DNA from: Paraburkholderia acidisoli
Lineage (GTDB): Bacteria; Pseudomonadota; Gammaproteobacteria; Burkholderiales; Burkholderiaceae
Reading direction: 5' to 3'
DNA: 64,000 bases
Assembly (NCBI RefSeq): GCF_009789675.1
Contig: NZ_CP046913.1
Location: 2,604,001-2,668,000 of the forward strand
Every line of letters starts with the position of its first letter. Position 1 is the first letter of the stretch. This document shows, in pieces, positions 1-9,332 of this stretch. Both the position numbers and the translations under genes were made by a program. A model generated the notes under the pieces. It did no database searches, was not told the origin of the DNA, and worked only from the letters and a program-made list of their open reading frames with translations.

Positions 1-241
1 AGCCCGGCGGCACCGCTTCGCCCTTCGCGGCCATTTTTTGCAGGCTCTGCTCGAGCGCGGCAATCTGCGTTTGCGGGCTCGACTTGCCCTGGAGGTAGTC
101 GTACACCTGCGGTTGATATCCGTCCCAGCCGTAGAGCGGCGGCGTGGTCTGCGTTGCGCAGCCGGACAGCAGCGCGCTCGCGGCGGCGGCCGCGGCGCAG
201 GCGAGCGCGACGCTGCGCGCGCGGGTTGTCGTGTGATTCAT
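1..241 (-). CDS. DUF4810 lipoprotein, C-terminal part cut off by window edge
   Basis: About 80 codons of the N-terminus are present; the rest lies beyond the window. An alanine-rich signal peptide ends in a lipobox L-S-G-C with the lipidated cysteine at residue 28, so the product should be a membrane-anchored lipoprotein. The mature start PLYGWDGYQPQVYDYLQG has the aromatic pattern I associate with the DUF4810 family, which usually sits in a three-gene set CsgG-like / DUF4810 / DUF799. It lies 68 bp downstream of a CsgG-like gene on the same strand, which matches that set. The molecular role is unknown; an outer-membrane or periplasmic complex is inferred from the partners. Confidence 0.8.
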   Translation of the reverse strand, partial: MNHTTTRARSVALACAAAAAASALLSGCATQTTPPLYGWDGYQPQVYDYLQGKSSPQTQIAALEQSLQKMAAKGEAVPPG

Positions 242-309
242 GAAAGCGTTCCCGATGGGTTTGGCGTGATTGCGAAGTCGCGTGCGGTGACGGCGGAACG
301 GCCGCGCCG

Positions 310-990
310 TCATTGCGCCGGGGCGAGCGCGCCCGCGTCGACTCGTTCGGCGAGGCGGTTGACCGCCTCCTGGATCGCCAGGTCGAGCACCTTGCCGTTG
401 AGCGTGGAGTCGTAGCCTTGCGTGCCGCCCGTGCCGATCACCTCGCGGCTCGACAGGCTGTATTCGCCCGCGCCCTGGGCGGAAGCCACCACTTCGGACG
501 TGACGGTATTGACGACGTTGAGGCTGACCTTCGCGTAGGCGACCTGGGTTTTGCCGCGGCCGAGAATGCCGAACAGTTGCTGGTCGCCCACTTCCTTGCG
601 GCCGAACTCGGTGACGTCGCCGGTCACGACATAGCGCGCACCCTTCACGCTCTGCGCCTGCTTCGCGAAGCCCGCTTCCTGACGAATTTCAGCGAGGTTG
701 TCGCGGTCGAGCACGTTGAAGCGCCCGCTTTGCTGGAGCGCCGTGACGAGAATGGTTTTGGCCTGGCCGCCGAGACGGTCGCTGCCGTCCGTGAAAATGC
801 CGCGCAGGTAGCTGGAGCGGTTGTCGAACTTGCCGACGGCAACGGCCACGGGCTTGCCCGCATAAGGAGTGCGCGCGACGGCGACTTCCGGAACGGCGAC
901 GGTGTGCGACGCCTCGGTCGCGCAACCGCCGAGCATTGCGAAAACGAGTGCCACGGCCCATGGGGCACGACGCCTTGGTAACTTCGACAT
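310..990 (-). CDS. CsgG/HfaB-family outer-membrane lipoprotein
   Basis: A 226-residue protein with a basic N-terminus, a hydrophobic signal stretch and the lipobox L-G-G-C (lipidated Cys23). The body has the CsgG-like fold signature: AVAVGKFDNRSSY early, then SGRFNVLDRDNL and GARYVVTGDVTEFG. True CsgG forms the curli secretion pore, but here there are no curli subunit genes. This shorter form, paired with DUF4810, belongs to a broader group of CsgG-related lipoproteins of uncertain task. A strong GAGGAGA ribosome site precedes the ATG. A perfect -35-like TTGACA on the minus strand (1103-1108) could belong to its promoter, although no well-spaced -10 follows. Confidence 0.85.
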   Translation of the reverse strand: MSKLPRRRAPWAVALVFAMLGGCATEASHTVAVPEVAVARTPYAGKPVAVAVGKFDNRSSYLRGIFTDGSDRLGGQAKTILVTALQQSGRFNVLDRDNLAEIRQEAGFAKQAQSVKGARYVVTGDVTEFGRKEVGDQQLFGILGRGKTQVAYAKVSLNVVNTVTSEVVASAQGAGEYSLSSREVIGTGGTQGYDSTLNGKVLDLAIQEAVNRLAERVDAGALAPAQ

Positions 991-1339
991 GATCGGTCTC
1001 TCCTCGTGATTTGCGCTGGACGACGGTCCAGGCTTCGCGCACGTCGCGACCCGGCAACCGCGCGAAAAGGGAAGGATTAAAACCGATCAATCGAAAGTGA
1101 ACTGTCAATTTCGAGAGCCTGCTGACGGGCGTCAAGACGGCTGAGGTTTCACGCTGGCGACACAACGGCCCGCGCGCCGCATCGCACCCGGCGAACATTT
1201 TCTTCCATCACGCGGCCATGCCGCATCTGCGCTAGGATGAGTCTGACGGTCGCCGTACACAGGCGCGCCGCGTCCATGCTGTATCCTTAACGCTCCGCAA
1301 CAGCGCGCCCAGCCAGCACACGGTGAAGGGCGCACCACC
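991..1339. promoter_or_regulatory. Divergent intergenic region csgG-like / corC
   Basis: This 349-bp gap separates the divergently transcribed CsgG-like and corC genes and should hold both promoters. On the minus strand there is a perfect TTGACA (1103-1108), but the nearest AT-rich -10-like element is about 21 bp away, longer than ideal. On the plus strand I see no convincing promoter pair; a TATCCT at about 1281 is the only weak -10 candidate before corC. No small ORF with codon use like its neighbours is apparent. Confidence 0.4.
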
Positions 1340-2230
1340 ATGAACGACTCTTATCCCAGTCGACGCCAGACCGACAAACCGCAGGAAAAGCGCTCGCTCC
1401 TCGAGCGGCTGACCGATTTCATCTCGCCCGAGCCCGACTCGCGCGGCGAGCTTCTCGAAATTCTCCAGGACGCGCACGCGCGCAATCTGATCGACGCCGA
1501 CTCGCTTTCGATGATCGAAGGCGTGTTCCAGGTGTCCGACCTGTGCGCGCGCGACATCATGGTGCCGCGCGCCCAGATGGACGCGATCAACATTGCCGAC
1601 CGTCCCGACGATTTCATCCCGTTCGTGCTGGAAAAGGCGCACTCGCGCTATCCCGTGTTCGAGGGCAATCGCGACAACGTGATCGGCGTGCTGCTCGCGA
1701 AAGACCTGCTGCGCTACTACGCCGAAGAGGAATTCGACGTGCGCGGCATGCTGCGCCCGGCCGTGTTCATCCCCGAATCGAAGCGCCTGAACGTGCTGCT
1801 GCACGACTTCCGCGTGAACCGCAATCACATCGCCATCGTCGTGGACGAATACGGCGGCGTGGCCGGCCTCATCACGATCGAGGACGTGCTGGAGCAGATC
1901 GTCGGCGACATCGAGGACGAATACGACTTCGACGAGGAAAGCGGCAACATCATCGCCTCGCCCGACGGCCGCTACCGCGTGCGCGCGCTCACCGAAATCG
2001 GGCAGTTCAACGAGACGTTCGGCACCCATTTCTCCGACGAGGAAGTCGACACGATCGGCGGTTTCGTCACGCATCACTTCGGGCACGTGCCGCATCGCGG
2101 CGAGAAGGTGCGGATCGGCGACCTGATTTTCGAGGTGCTGCGCGCCGACGCACGTCAGGTGCATATGCTGCTCGTGCGCCGCGACCCGCTCGCGGGCCAG
2201 CGCGAAGCCGCGTTGCAACCGCCGGCCTGA
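1340..2230 (+). CDS. corC: CorC/YbeX-type CBS-domain protein
   Basis: A 296-residue soluble protein of the CorC/HlyC family. A short N-terminal segment is followed by a tandem CBS pair (about residues 66-185, including DIMVPRAQMDAI and VVDEYGGVAGLITIEDVLEQ) and a CorC_HlyC C-terminal domain (about 205-285). CBS domains bind adenylates; the family is linked to magnesium and cobalt efflux and, as YbeX, to ribosome metabolism. It lies directly upstream of lnt, the normal ybeX-lnt order in proteobacteria, but the usual ybeZ and ybeY neighbours are not upstream here. A rho-independent terminator (2265-2291) separates it from lnt, so the two may not be a simple operon. Confidence 0.93.
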   Translation: MNDSYPSRRQTDKPQEKRSLLERLTDFISPEPDSRGELLEILQDAHARNLIDADSLSMIEGVFQVSDLCARDIMVPRAQMDAINIADRPDDFIPFVLEKAHSRYPVFEGNRDNVIGVLLAKDLLRYYAEEEFDVRGMLRPAVFIPESKRLNVLLHDFRVNRNHIAIVVDEYGGVAGLITIEDVLEQIVGDIEDEYDFDEESGNIIASPDGRYRVRALTEIGQFNETFGTHFSDEEVDTIGGFVTHHFGHVPHRGEKVRIGDLIFEVLRADARQVHMLLVRRDPLAGQREAALQPPA

Positions 2231-2264
2231 CCGCACGCGCCTACGCGTTCGGCACGGTTTCGCG

Positions 2265-2291
2265 AAACGCCGGCCTTCGGGCTGGCGTTTT
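2265..2291 (+). terminator. Rho-independent terminator after corC
   Basis: AAACGCCGGCC, a TTC loop and GGGCTGGCGTTTT form a GC-rich stem with one G-T wobble, followed by a short T run. It starts 34 bp after the corC stop codon and about 115 bp before lnt. Confidence 0.8.
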
Positions 2292-2407
2292 GCTTTGGTG
2301 CCATCCCTATTGCCGGGTTTTGCCGATGCACGGGCGCGTCGCATGAAAATGCTATCGTTGCGCTCGCTCGCCTTTTTGCCCACTTTGTCGCCGTCACACC
2401 GCATCTC

Positions 2408-4228
2408 ATGGCCGAACCGATCGATACCCGCGCGCAGGACGCCGCGCGCGCCGCCGCGCCCTCCGCAGATTCCGCAGATTCCGCAGATTCCGCAGATTCC
2501 GCAGATTCCGCAGATTCCGCATCGCCCGCAAATTCTGCCCATTCCGCCGATACCGCCGTGCGCCGCGCGCTGCCGTTCTGGCACTATCTGGCCGCCATCG
2601 CGCTCGGCGCGCTGAACACGCTCTCGTTCGCCCCGACGCCGCACGGCGGCTGGCTCGAAATCGTTATCTTCGCGGCGTTCTACTTCTGGCTCACGCGCAC
2701 GACCGGCTGGAAGAGCGCGCTGCTCACGGGCTGGGCGTTCGGCTTCGGCAACTTCGTGACGGGCGTCTGGTGGCTCTACGTCAGCATGCATTTTTACGGC
2801 GGCATGCCCGCGCCGCTCGCGGGCGCGGCGCTCGGGCTGTTCTCGCTGTATCTCGGCGTGTATCCGGCGCTGGCCGCGCTCGTCTGGTCGTTCTGCGCGG
2901 GTCACGCGACGCATGCGGCACGGCGCGCTCGCTTCGGGTCGATGCCTGAGTCGCTGGCCGGGTCGCTGCCTTTCACGCCGACGTGGCACGGCGCATTCGC
3001 GTTCGCAAGCGCCTGGGCGCTCGGCGAATGGGCGCGCGGCTACGTGTTCACGGGCTTTCCGTGGCTCTCCAGCGGCTACGCGCAGGTGGACGGCCCGCTC
3101 GCCGGCTTCGCGCCGGTCGCGGGCGTGTACGGCGTGGGCTGGGCACTGGCGCTCGTGGCCGCGCTGATCGTGCAGGCGGCCGTGCGGGCACGGTCGGCCA
3201 AGCCCGCGCAAGTCCTTTCGGAGCCGGATTATGAGTCCGCTGCCAGGCGCGCGGCCGTCGCCATGCCCGCCTTGCTCGCCGTGCTCGTGATCGCCGCCGG
3301 GCTGCTGCTGCCGCTCGTGCCCTGGACGCAGCCTTCCGGCGCGCCGCTCAACGTGCGCCTGCTGCAAGGCAACGTGAAGCAGGAAATGAAGTTCTCCGAA
3401 ACCGGCACGATGGACGCGCTCGCGGAGTTCCAGAAGCTCATCACCGAAAAGCCCGCCGATCTCGTCGTCACGCCCGAAACCGCGATTCCCGTGCTGGTGC
3501 AGGAAGTGCCGCAGCAGTTCGGCCGCGACGTCCGCGATTTCGCCGATGCGACCCACACGGCAATCCTGTTCGGCGCCGTGGGCGGCACCATCACGCCGGA
3601 AGGCCGTGTCGTCGATTACACCAACAGCCTGTTCGGGATCACGCCGGGCCAGCCGGGGCTGTATCGCTACGACAAACACCACCTCGTGCCGTTTGGCGAG
3701 TTCGTGCCTTGGGGCTTCCGCTGGTTCGTGAACCTCATGAACATTCCGCTCGGCGACTTCGCGCGCGGCGCGCCCGTGCAGCCGCCATTCCTCGTGCACG
3801 GCCAGCCGGTGGCCGCGGACATTTGCTACGAAGACATTTTTGGCGAGGAAATCGCGCGCACGGTGCGCGAGAACCCGGTTTCGCCCGGCATTCTCGTCAA
3901 TTCGACCAATCTCGCGTGGTTCGGCGACACCATCGCGCTCGACCAGCACCTGCAGATCGCGCGCATGCGCTCGCTCGAAACCGGCCGGCCGATGCTGCGC
4001 GCGACCAACACGGGCGCGACGGCCGCCATCGACGGACACGGCCGCGTGATCGCGCGCCTGCCCACCTTCACGACGGGCTCGCTCGACGTGCGCGTGGAAG
4101 GCACGACCGGCTTCACGCCTTACGTGACGAGCGGCAACAACACGGTGATCGCCGTGTCGTTGCTGCTGCTCGCGGTCGGTTTCGCGTTTGGACCGGCCCT
4201 CAGGCGCCGCAAGACGCGCGCGCCATAA
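2408..4228 (+). CDS. lnt: Apolipoprotein N-acyltransferase
   Basis: Transfers the third acyl chain from phospholipid to the N-terminal cysteine of lipoproteins in the inner membrane, the last step of lipoprotein maturation. The 606-residue protein has an N-terminal bundle of membrane helices (about residues 55-310) and a C-terminal nitrilase-like domain. The catalytic triad can be read as Glu357 (VVTPETAIP), Lys423 (YDKHHLVPFGEF) and Cys473 (ADICYEDIFGEE). It is longer than Escherichia coli Lnt because of a roughly 50-residue N-terminal extension containing a Ser-Ala-Asp repeat encoded by a 9-bp tandem repeat. If that extension is not translated the start would lie further in, but no better ATG precedes the first helix. 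Confidence 0.95.
   Translation: MAEPIDTRAQDAARAAAPSADSADSADSADSADSADSASPANSAHSADTAVRRALPFWHYLAAIALGALNTLSFAPTPHGGWLEIVIFAAFYFWLTRTTGWKSALLTGWAFGFGNFVTGVWWLYVSMHFYGGMPAPLAGAALGLFSLYLGVYPALAALVWSFCAGHATHAARRARFGSMPESLAGSLPFTPTWHGAFAFASAWALGEWARGYVFTGFPWLSSGYAQVDGPLAGFAPVAGVYGVGWALALVAALIVQAAVRARSAKPAQVLSEPDYESAARRAAVAMPALLAVLVIAAGLLLPLVPWTQPSGAPLNVRLLQGNVKQEMKFSETGTMDALAEFQKLITEKPADLVVTPETAIPVLVQEVPQQFGRDVRDFADATHTAILFGAVGGTITPEGRVVDYTNSLFGITPGQPGLYRYDKHHLVPFGEFVPWGFRWFVNLMNIPLGDFARGAPVQPPFLVHGQPVAADICYEDIFGEEIARTVRENPVSPGILVNSTNLAWFGDTIALDQHLQIARMRSLETGRPMLRATNTGATAAIDGHGRVIARLPTFTTGSLDVRVEGTTGFTPYVTSGNNTVIAVSLLLLAVGFAFGPALRRRKTRAP
2462..2521 (+). repeat. 9-bp tandem repeat inside lnt
   Basis: The unit TCCGCAGAT is repeated perfectly six times with a seventh partial copy, encoding six Ser-Ala-Asp triplets (residues 19-36) before degenerate copies (SASPANSAHSAD). 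The period is a multiple of three, so copy-number change by slippage would keep the reading frame. Confidence 0.95.
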
Positions 4229-4331
4229 CGCCGATGCCGATACGGCGCGCGTTTCGTCGCGAAGCGCGCGCCGCGCACGCTGGCCGCGGCGGAACGCGGG
4301 CGTGCCGGTGCGAGACACGGCGCGAAACCGG

Positions 4332-4437
4332 CACCCAGGCTGACACCCAGGCTGGCGCGCCGCACGGCCCGATAACCGGCTCGATAACAGGCTCGGGACC
4401 CGGCCCGATCGTCGGTCCGATATCCGGCGCAACACCG
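4332..4437. repeat. Degenerate 12-bp tandem repeats
   Basis: Two copies of CACCCAGGCTGR (4332-4343, 4344-4355) are followed after 10 bp by at least five 12-bp units beginning GGYYCG: GGCCCGATAACC, GGCTCGATAACA, GGCTCGGGACCC, GGCCCGATCGTC and GGTCCGATATCC (4366-4425), with a decayed sixth to 4437. The period is read by eye. Confidence 0.8.
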
Positions 4438-4476
4438 CGCGATATCGGCCCAGGTCTCAAGGCATCGGCAATCCGG

Positions 4477-4482
4477 TAAAAT
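4477..4482 (+). promoter_or_regulatory. Candidate -10 element for glyQS
   Basis: TAAAAT differs from the consensus TATAAT at one position and lies 160 bp before the glyQ ATG. The -35 position at the right spacing is a poor match, so this is tentative. Confidence 0.35.
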
Positions 4483-4642
4483 TCAAGGTTTTAGCACCCG
4501 GCAGCCTTTCCCGGCTCGGGCCGCGCCACCGCACGGAGGTTCCGGGCGGGTAGCGCCGGGCAGGTCGCCCCGCGGCCCACCGGCCGCTGCGCCGGGCGCA
4601 CCAGGTTCCGCTCCGAAAGACCGCACGACACTGCAGGCACAC

Positions 4643-5650
4643 ATGCTCACGTTTCAGCAAATCATCCTGACGCTCCAGTCTTACTGGGACAAGCAGGGCT
4701 GCGCGCTGCTCCAGCCGATCGACATGGAAGTCGGCGCCGGCACTTCGCACGTCCACACCTTCCTGCGCGCGATTGGCCCCGAGCCGTGGCGCGCGGCCTA
4801 CGTGCAGCCCTCGCGCCGCCCCAAAGACGGCCGCTACGGCGAGAACCCGAACCGCCTCCAGCACTACTACCAGTACCAGGTCGTGCTCAAGCCGGCGCCG
4901 GAAAACATTCTCGACCTGTATCTCGGCTCGCTCGAAGCGCTCGGTTTCGATCTCAAGCAGAACGACGTGCGTTTCGTGGAAGACGACTGGGAGAATCCCA
5001 CGCTCGGCGCGTGGGGTCTCGGCTGGGAAGTGTGGCTGAACGGCATGGAAGTCACGCAGTTCACCTACTTCCAGCAAGTGGGCGGCCTCGACTGCAAGCC
5101 GGTGCTCGGCGAAATCACCTACGGGCTCGAGCGTCTCGCCATGTATCTGCAGAAGGTCGAGAACATTTACGACCTCGTGTGGACCGAGTGGGAAGAACAA
5201 GGCCCGAACGGCCTGGAAATCCGCCGCCTCACCTATGGCGACGTCTATCACCAGAACGAAGTCGAGCAATCGACCTACAACTTCGAGCACGCGAACGTCG
5301 ACCTGCTGTTCACGTTCTTCAACGCGTACGAAAGCGAAGCGAAGCGCATGATGGAGCAGCAACTCGCGCTGCCCGCCTACGAACTCGTGCTCAAGGCCGC
5401 ACACACCTTCAACCTGCTCGACGCGCGCGGCGCGATCTCCGTGACGGAGCGCGCGGCGTATATCGGCCGCATCCGCACGCTGTCGCGCAGCGTGGCGCAG
5501 TCGTACTACGAGTCGCGCGAAAAGCTCGGCTTCCCGATGCTCGGCAATCCCGTGCACGGCGTGCCGGGCCTGACCACCGACGAACAGGACGCCGCGATGC
5601 CCGCCTGGGCGCCGCCGCTGAAGGTCGAACGCAAGTTCGCCGAGGAATGA
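4643..5650 (+). CDS. glyQ: Glycine-tRNA ligase alpha subunit
   Basis: The 335-residue class II aminoacyl-tRNA synthetase alpha subunit of the bacterial alpha2-beta2 GlyRS; it activates glycine and carries the catalytic core. The N-terminus [15 protein letters not shown], the segment [18 protein letters not shown] and [13 protein letters not shown] are typical of the family, and length and content are complete. glyS follows after 16 bp, so the two subunits are co-transcribed and probably translationally coupled. Confidence 0.98.
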   Translation: MLTFQQIILTLQSYWDKQGCALLQPIDMEVGAGTSHVHTFLRAIGPEPWRAAYVQPSRRPKDGRYGENPNRLQHYYQYQVVLKPAPENILDLYLGSLEALGFDLKQNDVRFVEDDWENPTLGAWGLGWEVWLNGMEVTQFTYFQQVGGLDCKPVLGEITYGLERLAMYLQKVENIYDLVWTEWEEQGPNGLEIRRLTYGDVYHQNEVEQSTYNFEHANVDLLFTFFNAYESEAKRMMEQQLALPAYELVLKAAHTFNLLDARGAISVTERAAYIGRIRTLSRSVAQSYYESREKLGFPMLGNPVHGVPGLTTDEQDAAMPAWAPPLKVERKFAEE

Positions 5651-5666
5651 CCGGATCTCCAGAACA

Positions 5667-7766
5667 ATGACGCAAGCTCATCACGCCACTCTCCTCGTCG
5701 AACTGTTGACCGAGGAACTGCCGCCGAAGGCCCTCGCGCGCCTCGGCGACGCCTTTGCCGAAGGCATCGCGCAGCGCCTCGCCGCGCGCGATCTCATCGA
5801 AGGCGATCTCTCGTTCGAACGCTTCGCCACGCCGCGCCGTCTCGCGGTGACGATCAAGAACGTGCGCAGCGTCGCGCCCGAAAAGCAGGTGCGCGAAAAA
5901 GTGCTGCCCGTGTCGGTCGCGCTCGACGCCAACGGCCAGCCCACCGCGCCGCTCGCGAAGAAGCTCGCCGCGCTCGGCTTCCCCGAGTTTCCGGTTGGCG
6001 ATCTCGAACGCGCGAGCGACGGCAAGAACGAGGCGTTCTTCCTGCGCTATGCGGCGCCGGGCGCCACGCTCGCCGACGGCCTGCAGGCCGTGCTCGACGA
6101 AGCGCTCGGCAAGCTGCCCATCCCGAAGGTCATGAAGTATCAGCGCCCGGACGGCAGTGACGTGCAGTTCGTGCGCCCCGTGCATCGCCTCACGGTGCTG
6201 CACGGCGAGGCAATCGTGCCGGTCACGGCATTCGGCATCGACGCCGGCGACACCACGCGCGGCCACCGCTTCCTCTCGGAAGGCCCGATCGCCATCTCGC
6301 ACGCCGACGACTACGCGCACACGCTCCAGCACAAGGGCTCCGTGATCGCGAACTACGCCGAGCGCCGCGACTCGATTCGCGCGCAACTCGCCGAGCAGGC
6401 GGCCGGCGACCAGGTCGTGATGCCGGAAGCGCTGCTCGACGAAGTGAATTCGCTCGTCGAATGGCCGGTCGTGTACGCGTGCAAGTTCGAGGACGAATTC
6501 CTGCAAGTGCCGCAGGAATGCCTGATCCTCACGATGCAGACCAACCAGAAGTACTTCGCGCTCACCGACGACGAAGGCCGTCTGCGCTCGCGCTTCCTGA
6601 TCGTCTCGAATCTCGCGACTTCCACGCCCGAGCAGATCGTCGAAGGCAACGAGCGCGTGGTGCGCCCGCGTCTCGCCGACGCCAAGTTCTTCTTCGAGCA
6701 GGACAAGAAGAAGACGCTTGCCGACCGCGTGCCGTTGCTCGCGAACGTGGTCTATCACAACAAGCTCGGCTCGCAGTTGCAGCGCGTGGAGCGTCTCGAA
6801 GCGCTCGCGGGTCTGATCGCCGAACGCTCGGGCGCCGACGTCGCGCTCGCGCGGCGCGCCGCGCGCCTCGCGAAGGCCGACTTGCTGACCGACATGGTCG
6901 GTGAATTCCCCGAGCTGCAAGGCACGATGGGCACCTACTACGCGCGCCACGACGGCGAGCCGGAAGACGTGGCCATCGCGTGCTCGGAGCACTATCAGCC
7001 GCGCTTCTCCGGCGACACGTTGCCCACGACCACGACCGGCAAGATCGTCGCGCTCGCCGACAAGCTGGAAACGCTCGTCGGCATCTGGGGCATCGGTCTC
7101 GCGCCCACGGGCGAGAAAGACCCGTTCGCGCTGCGCCGCCATGCGCTGGGCGTGCTGCGTATTCTCGTCGAAGAGCAGTTGCCGCTCGATCTCGTCGATC
7201 TGCTGCGCGGCGCGTATGCGCAATTCGCCGGTATCGACGCGGTGCAGGAATCGACCCAGGCGATCTACGAGTTCTGCCTCGACCGTCTGCGCGGCATGCT
7301 GCGTGAACGCGGCTACGCGGCGCAGGAAATCGACGCGGTGCTCGCGCTGAACCCGACGCGCCTCGACGACATCGTCGCGCGCCTCGACGCCGTACGCGAA
7401 TTCGCGGCGCTCAACGAAGCGGCGTCGCTCGCGGCGGCCAACAAGCGCATCTCGAACATCCTCAAGAAGTCCGAGGGCACCGAGGACGCGGGCGTGCAGA
7501 TCGCGCTGTTCGTGGAAGCGGCCGAGAAGGCGCTTTACGCGCAGCTCGAGCAGGTCGCGCCGCGCGTGGAAACGCAACTCGCCGCGCGCGAGTACACGGG
7601 CGCGCTCACGGCGCTCGCCGCGTTGCGCGAAACCGTCGACACGTTCTTCAACGACGTGATGGTCAACGCCGAAGATCCGGCGCTGCGCGCGAACCGCCTG
7701 GCGTTGCTGAAGGCGCTGCACCGGCAGATGAACCGCGTCGCGGACATCTCGCGACTCGCTGCGTAA
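5667..7766 (+). CDS. glyS: Glycine-tRNA ligase beta subunit
   Basis: The 699-residue beta subunit, mainly responsible for tRNA recognition. The N-terminus [15 protein letters not shown], the HD-like segment ([15 protein letters not shown], about residues 408-422) and the C-terminal anticodon-binding region with many Arg and Leu residues match the family, and the length is normal. It follows glyQ after 16 bp and is followed by gmhB after 21 bp, so glyQ-glyS-gmhB-plsC may be one transcript. Confidence 0.98.
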   Translation: MTQAHHATLLVELLTEELPPKALARLGDAFAEGIAQRLAARDLIEGDLSFERFATPRRLAVTIKNVRSVAPEKQVREKVLPVSVALDANGQPTAPLAKKLAALGFPEFPVGDLERASDGKNEAFFLRYAAPGATLADGLQAVLDEALGKLPIPKVMKYQRPDGSDVQFVRPVHRLTVLHGEAIVPVTAFGIDAGDTTRGHRFLSEGPIAISHADDYAHTLQHKGSVIANYAERRDSIRAQLAEQAAGDQVVMPEALLDEVNSLVEWPVVYACKFEDEFLQVPQECLILTMQTNQKYFALTDDEGRLRSRFLIVSNLATSTPEQIVEGNERVVRPRLADAKFFFEQDKKKTLADRVPLLANVVYHNKLGSQLQRVERLEALAGLIAERSGADVALARRAARLAKADLLTDMVGEFPELQGTMGTYYARHDGEPEDVAIACSEHYQPRFSGDTLPTTTTGKIVALADKLETLVGIWGIGLAPTGEKDPFALRRHALGVLRILVEEQLPLDLVDLLRGAYAQFAGIDAVQESTQAIYEFCLDRLRGMLRERGYAAQEIDAVLALNPTRLDDIVARLDAVREFAALNEAASLAAANKRISNILKKSEGTEDAGVQIALFVEAAEKALYAQLEQVAPRVETQLAAREYTGALTALAALRETVDTFFNDVMVNAEDPALRANRLALLKALHRQMNRVADISRLAA

Positions 7767-7787
7767 CGGCAAGCCAGGAACCACGCC

Positions 7788-8351
7788 ATGCCGACCAGCA
7801 CACCCCGCAAACTCGTCGTTCTCGACCGCGACGGCGTGATCAACCTCGACTCCGACGCGTTCATCAAGACGCCGGACGAATGGGTTGCGATTCCCGGCAG
7901 CCTCGAAGCGATCGCGCGCCTGAACCAGGCGGGCTATCGCGTCGCGGTGGCGACGAACCAGTCCGGCATCGGCCGCGGCCTGTTCGACACGGCCGCGCTC
8001 AACGCCATGCACGCGAAGATGCATCGGCTCGCGGCCGCCGTGGGCGGCCGTATCGACGCCGTGTTCTTCTGCCCGCACACCGCGCAAGACCATTGCGACT
8101 GCCGCAAGCCCAAGCCCGGCATGCTCAAGATGATCGTCGAACGTTTCGAGATCGAACCCGGGAACACGCCCGTGGTGGGCGACTCGCTGCGCGACCTCGA
8201 AGCGGGCGCGGCGCTCGGCTTCCGCCCGCACCTCGTGCGCACGGGCAAGGGCGAGAAAACGCTCGCGGCGGGCGGGCTGCCCGAAGGCACCCGCGTGCAT
8301 GACGACCTGCGCGCCTTCGTGTTCGACTTTCTCGCCAACGAACCCGCTTGA
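7788..8351 (+). CDS. gmhB: D-glycero-beta-D-manno-heptose 1,7-bisphosphate 7-phosphatase
   Basis: A 187-residue HAD-superfamily phosphatase that removes the 7-phosphate in ADP-heptose synthesis for the LPS inner core. The catalytic motif LDRDGVINLD is at residues 11-20. A zinc-binding loop with the pattern CPH-(x5)-CDC-(R)KPKPGM follows the cap region, and VVGDSLRDLEAGAA is HAD motif IV. Length is normal for GmhB. It lies between glyS and plsC on the same strand, a common Burkholderia arrangement. Confidence 0.93.
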   Translation: MPTSTPRKLVVLDRDGVINLDSDAFIKTPDEWVAIPGSLEAIARLNQAGYRVAVATNQSGIGRGLFDTAALNAMHAKMHRLAAAVGGRIDAVFFCPHTAQDHCDCRKPKPGMLKMIVERFEIEPGNTPVVGDSLRDLEAGAALGFRPHLVRTGKGEKTLAAGGLPEGTRVHDDLRAFVFDFLANEPA

Positions 8352-8382
8352 GCGCGGCGAGCCGGCCTCCGGCTCCTCGCGC
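8352..8382 (+). other. GC-rich hairpin between gmhB and plsC
   Basis: GAGCCGG (8359-8365), loop CCT and CCGGCTC (8369-8375) form a perfect 7-bp stem flanked by partly complementary GC sequence. No T run follows, so it is probably an RNA processing or stability element rather than a terminator. Confidence 0.5.
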
Positions 8383-8407
8383 CCGCCACTTCTAACCTGT
8401 CCGCCCG

Positions 8408-9172
8408 ATGCGCTTCCTCCGTTCCCTGCTGCTGTTCATCTACTTCATCGTCTACACGATGCCGTACGCGACGGCGTGCTTCATTGCGTTCCCGTTCTTG
8501 AACGCGACGCGGCGCTACTGGATGGCCGTGGGCTGGTGCCGCTCGACGCTGTTCGTCGCGCGCGTGCTGACCGGCATCCGCTATCGCATCGAGGGCTGGG
8601 AAAACCTGCCGGACGGGCCCGCCGTGCTCCTTTCGAAGCACCAGTCGGCGTGGGAGACGCTCGCGTTTCCGGCGCTGATGCCGCGCCCGCTCTGCTACGT
8701 GTTCAAGCGCGAGCTGTTGTACGTGCCGTTCTTCGGCTGGGCGCTCGGCATGCTGAAGATGGTTCACATCAACCGCAAGGAAGGCAAGAACGCGTTCGCC
8801 TCGGTCACGCGCCAGGGCAGGCAACGCATGGCCGAAGGCGCGTGGGTCATCATGTTCCCCGAGGGCACGCGTACGCCCGTGGGCAAGCAGGGCAAGTACA
8901 AGACGGGCGGCCCGCGTTTCGCCATCGAAACGGGCGCGCCCGTGGTGCCGATCGCGCACAACGCCGGCCACGTCTGGCCCCGAAATTCCTTTCTCAAATA
9001 TGCGGGTATAGTCACGGTGTCGATCGGCAAGCCGATCGAGACGACCGGACTCACCCCCGACGAAGTGAACGCACGCGTGGAAGCGTGGATCGAAACGGAA
9101 ATGCGCCGGATCGACCCCGGCGCCTATCGTGGTGCGGGCGATGCCGCAACGTCGAGCGCGACGCAAGCCTGA
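8408..9172 (+). CDS. plsC: 1-acyl-sn-glycerol-3-phosphate acyltransferase
   Basis: A 254-residue membrane-bound acyltransferase that converts lysophosphatidic acid to phosphatidic acid. It opens with a hydrophobic segment (FLRSLLLFIYFIVYTMPYA). Motif I is SKHQSAWETLAF, an HX4E form of the usual HX4D; motif III is the intact FPEGTRTP, and VPIAHNAG is motif IV. The E for D change in motif I occurs in homologues I know from Burkholderiales and probably does not mean inactivity. It lies 56 bp after gmhB. Confidence 0.93.
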   Translation: MRFLRSLLLFIYFIVYTMPYATACFIAFPFLNATRRYWMAVGWCRSTLFVARVLTGIRYRIEGWENLPDGPAVLLSKHQSAWETLAFPALMPRPLCYVFKRELLYVPFFGWALGMLKMVHINRKEGKNAFASVTRQGRQRMAEGAWVIMFPEGTRTPVGKQGKYKTGGPRFAIETGAPVVPIAHNAGHVWPRNSFLKYAGIVTVSIGKPIETTGLTPDEVNARVEAWIETEMRRIDPGAYRGAGDAATSSATQA

Positions 9173-9332
9173 TACACCGGTTTCTCCGGCGCGGCGAGTG
9201 TGGACGCGGATTGCGCGCGCAAGCGCCTGGCTTGCCGCGTGGCTCGCCCGCCTGACCGCATCGCGCCGCACGCCCACCGCTCCCACTGGCCAACGCGCCC
9301 GCCGCGCTCGCGCAATCGCACCAGGCTTGACG

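Larger units (their letters stand above)
4229..4642. other. Intergenic region lnt-glyQ with 12-bp repeats
   Basis: This 414-bp gap holds no convincing gene. Its middle (4332-4437) is a degenerate 12-bp tandem repeat, annotated separately. A -10-like TAAAAT lies at 4477-4482, upstream of glyQ. The last 140 bp form a GC-rich glyQ leader with no clear terminator or riboswitch fold. Confidence 0.6.

Noticed and set aside
1232..4435. A 1067-codon open frame antisense to corC and lnt
   Set aside because: It mirrors GC-rich codons of real genes on the other strand, has Arg/His/Ala-rich low-complexity content and no domain; corC and lnt are unmistakable.
4483..4642. A T-box or other aminoacyl-tRNA-synthetase leader before glyQ
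   Set aside because: No T-box sequence or terminator/antiterminator pair is visible, and T-boxes are not expected in betaproteobacteria.
5409..8300. A 963-codon open frame antisense to glyQ, glyS and gmhB
   Set aside because: No recognisable domain; overlaps complete housekeeping genes.
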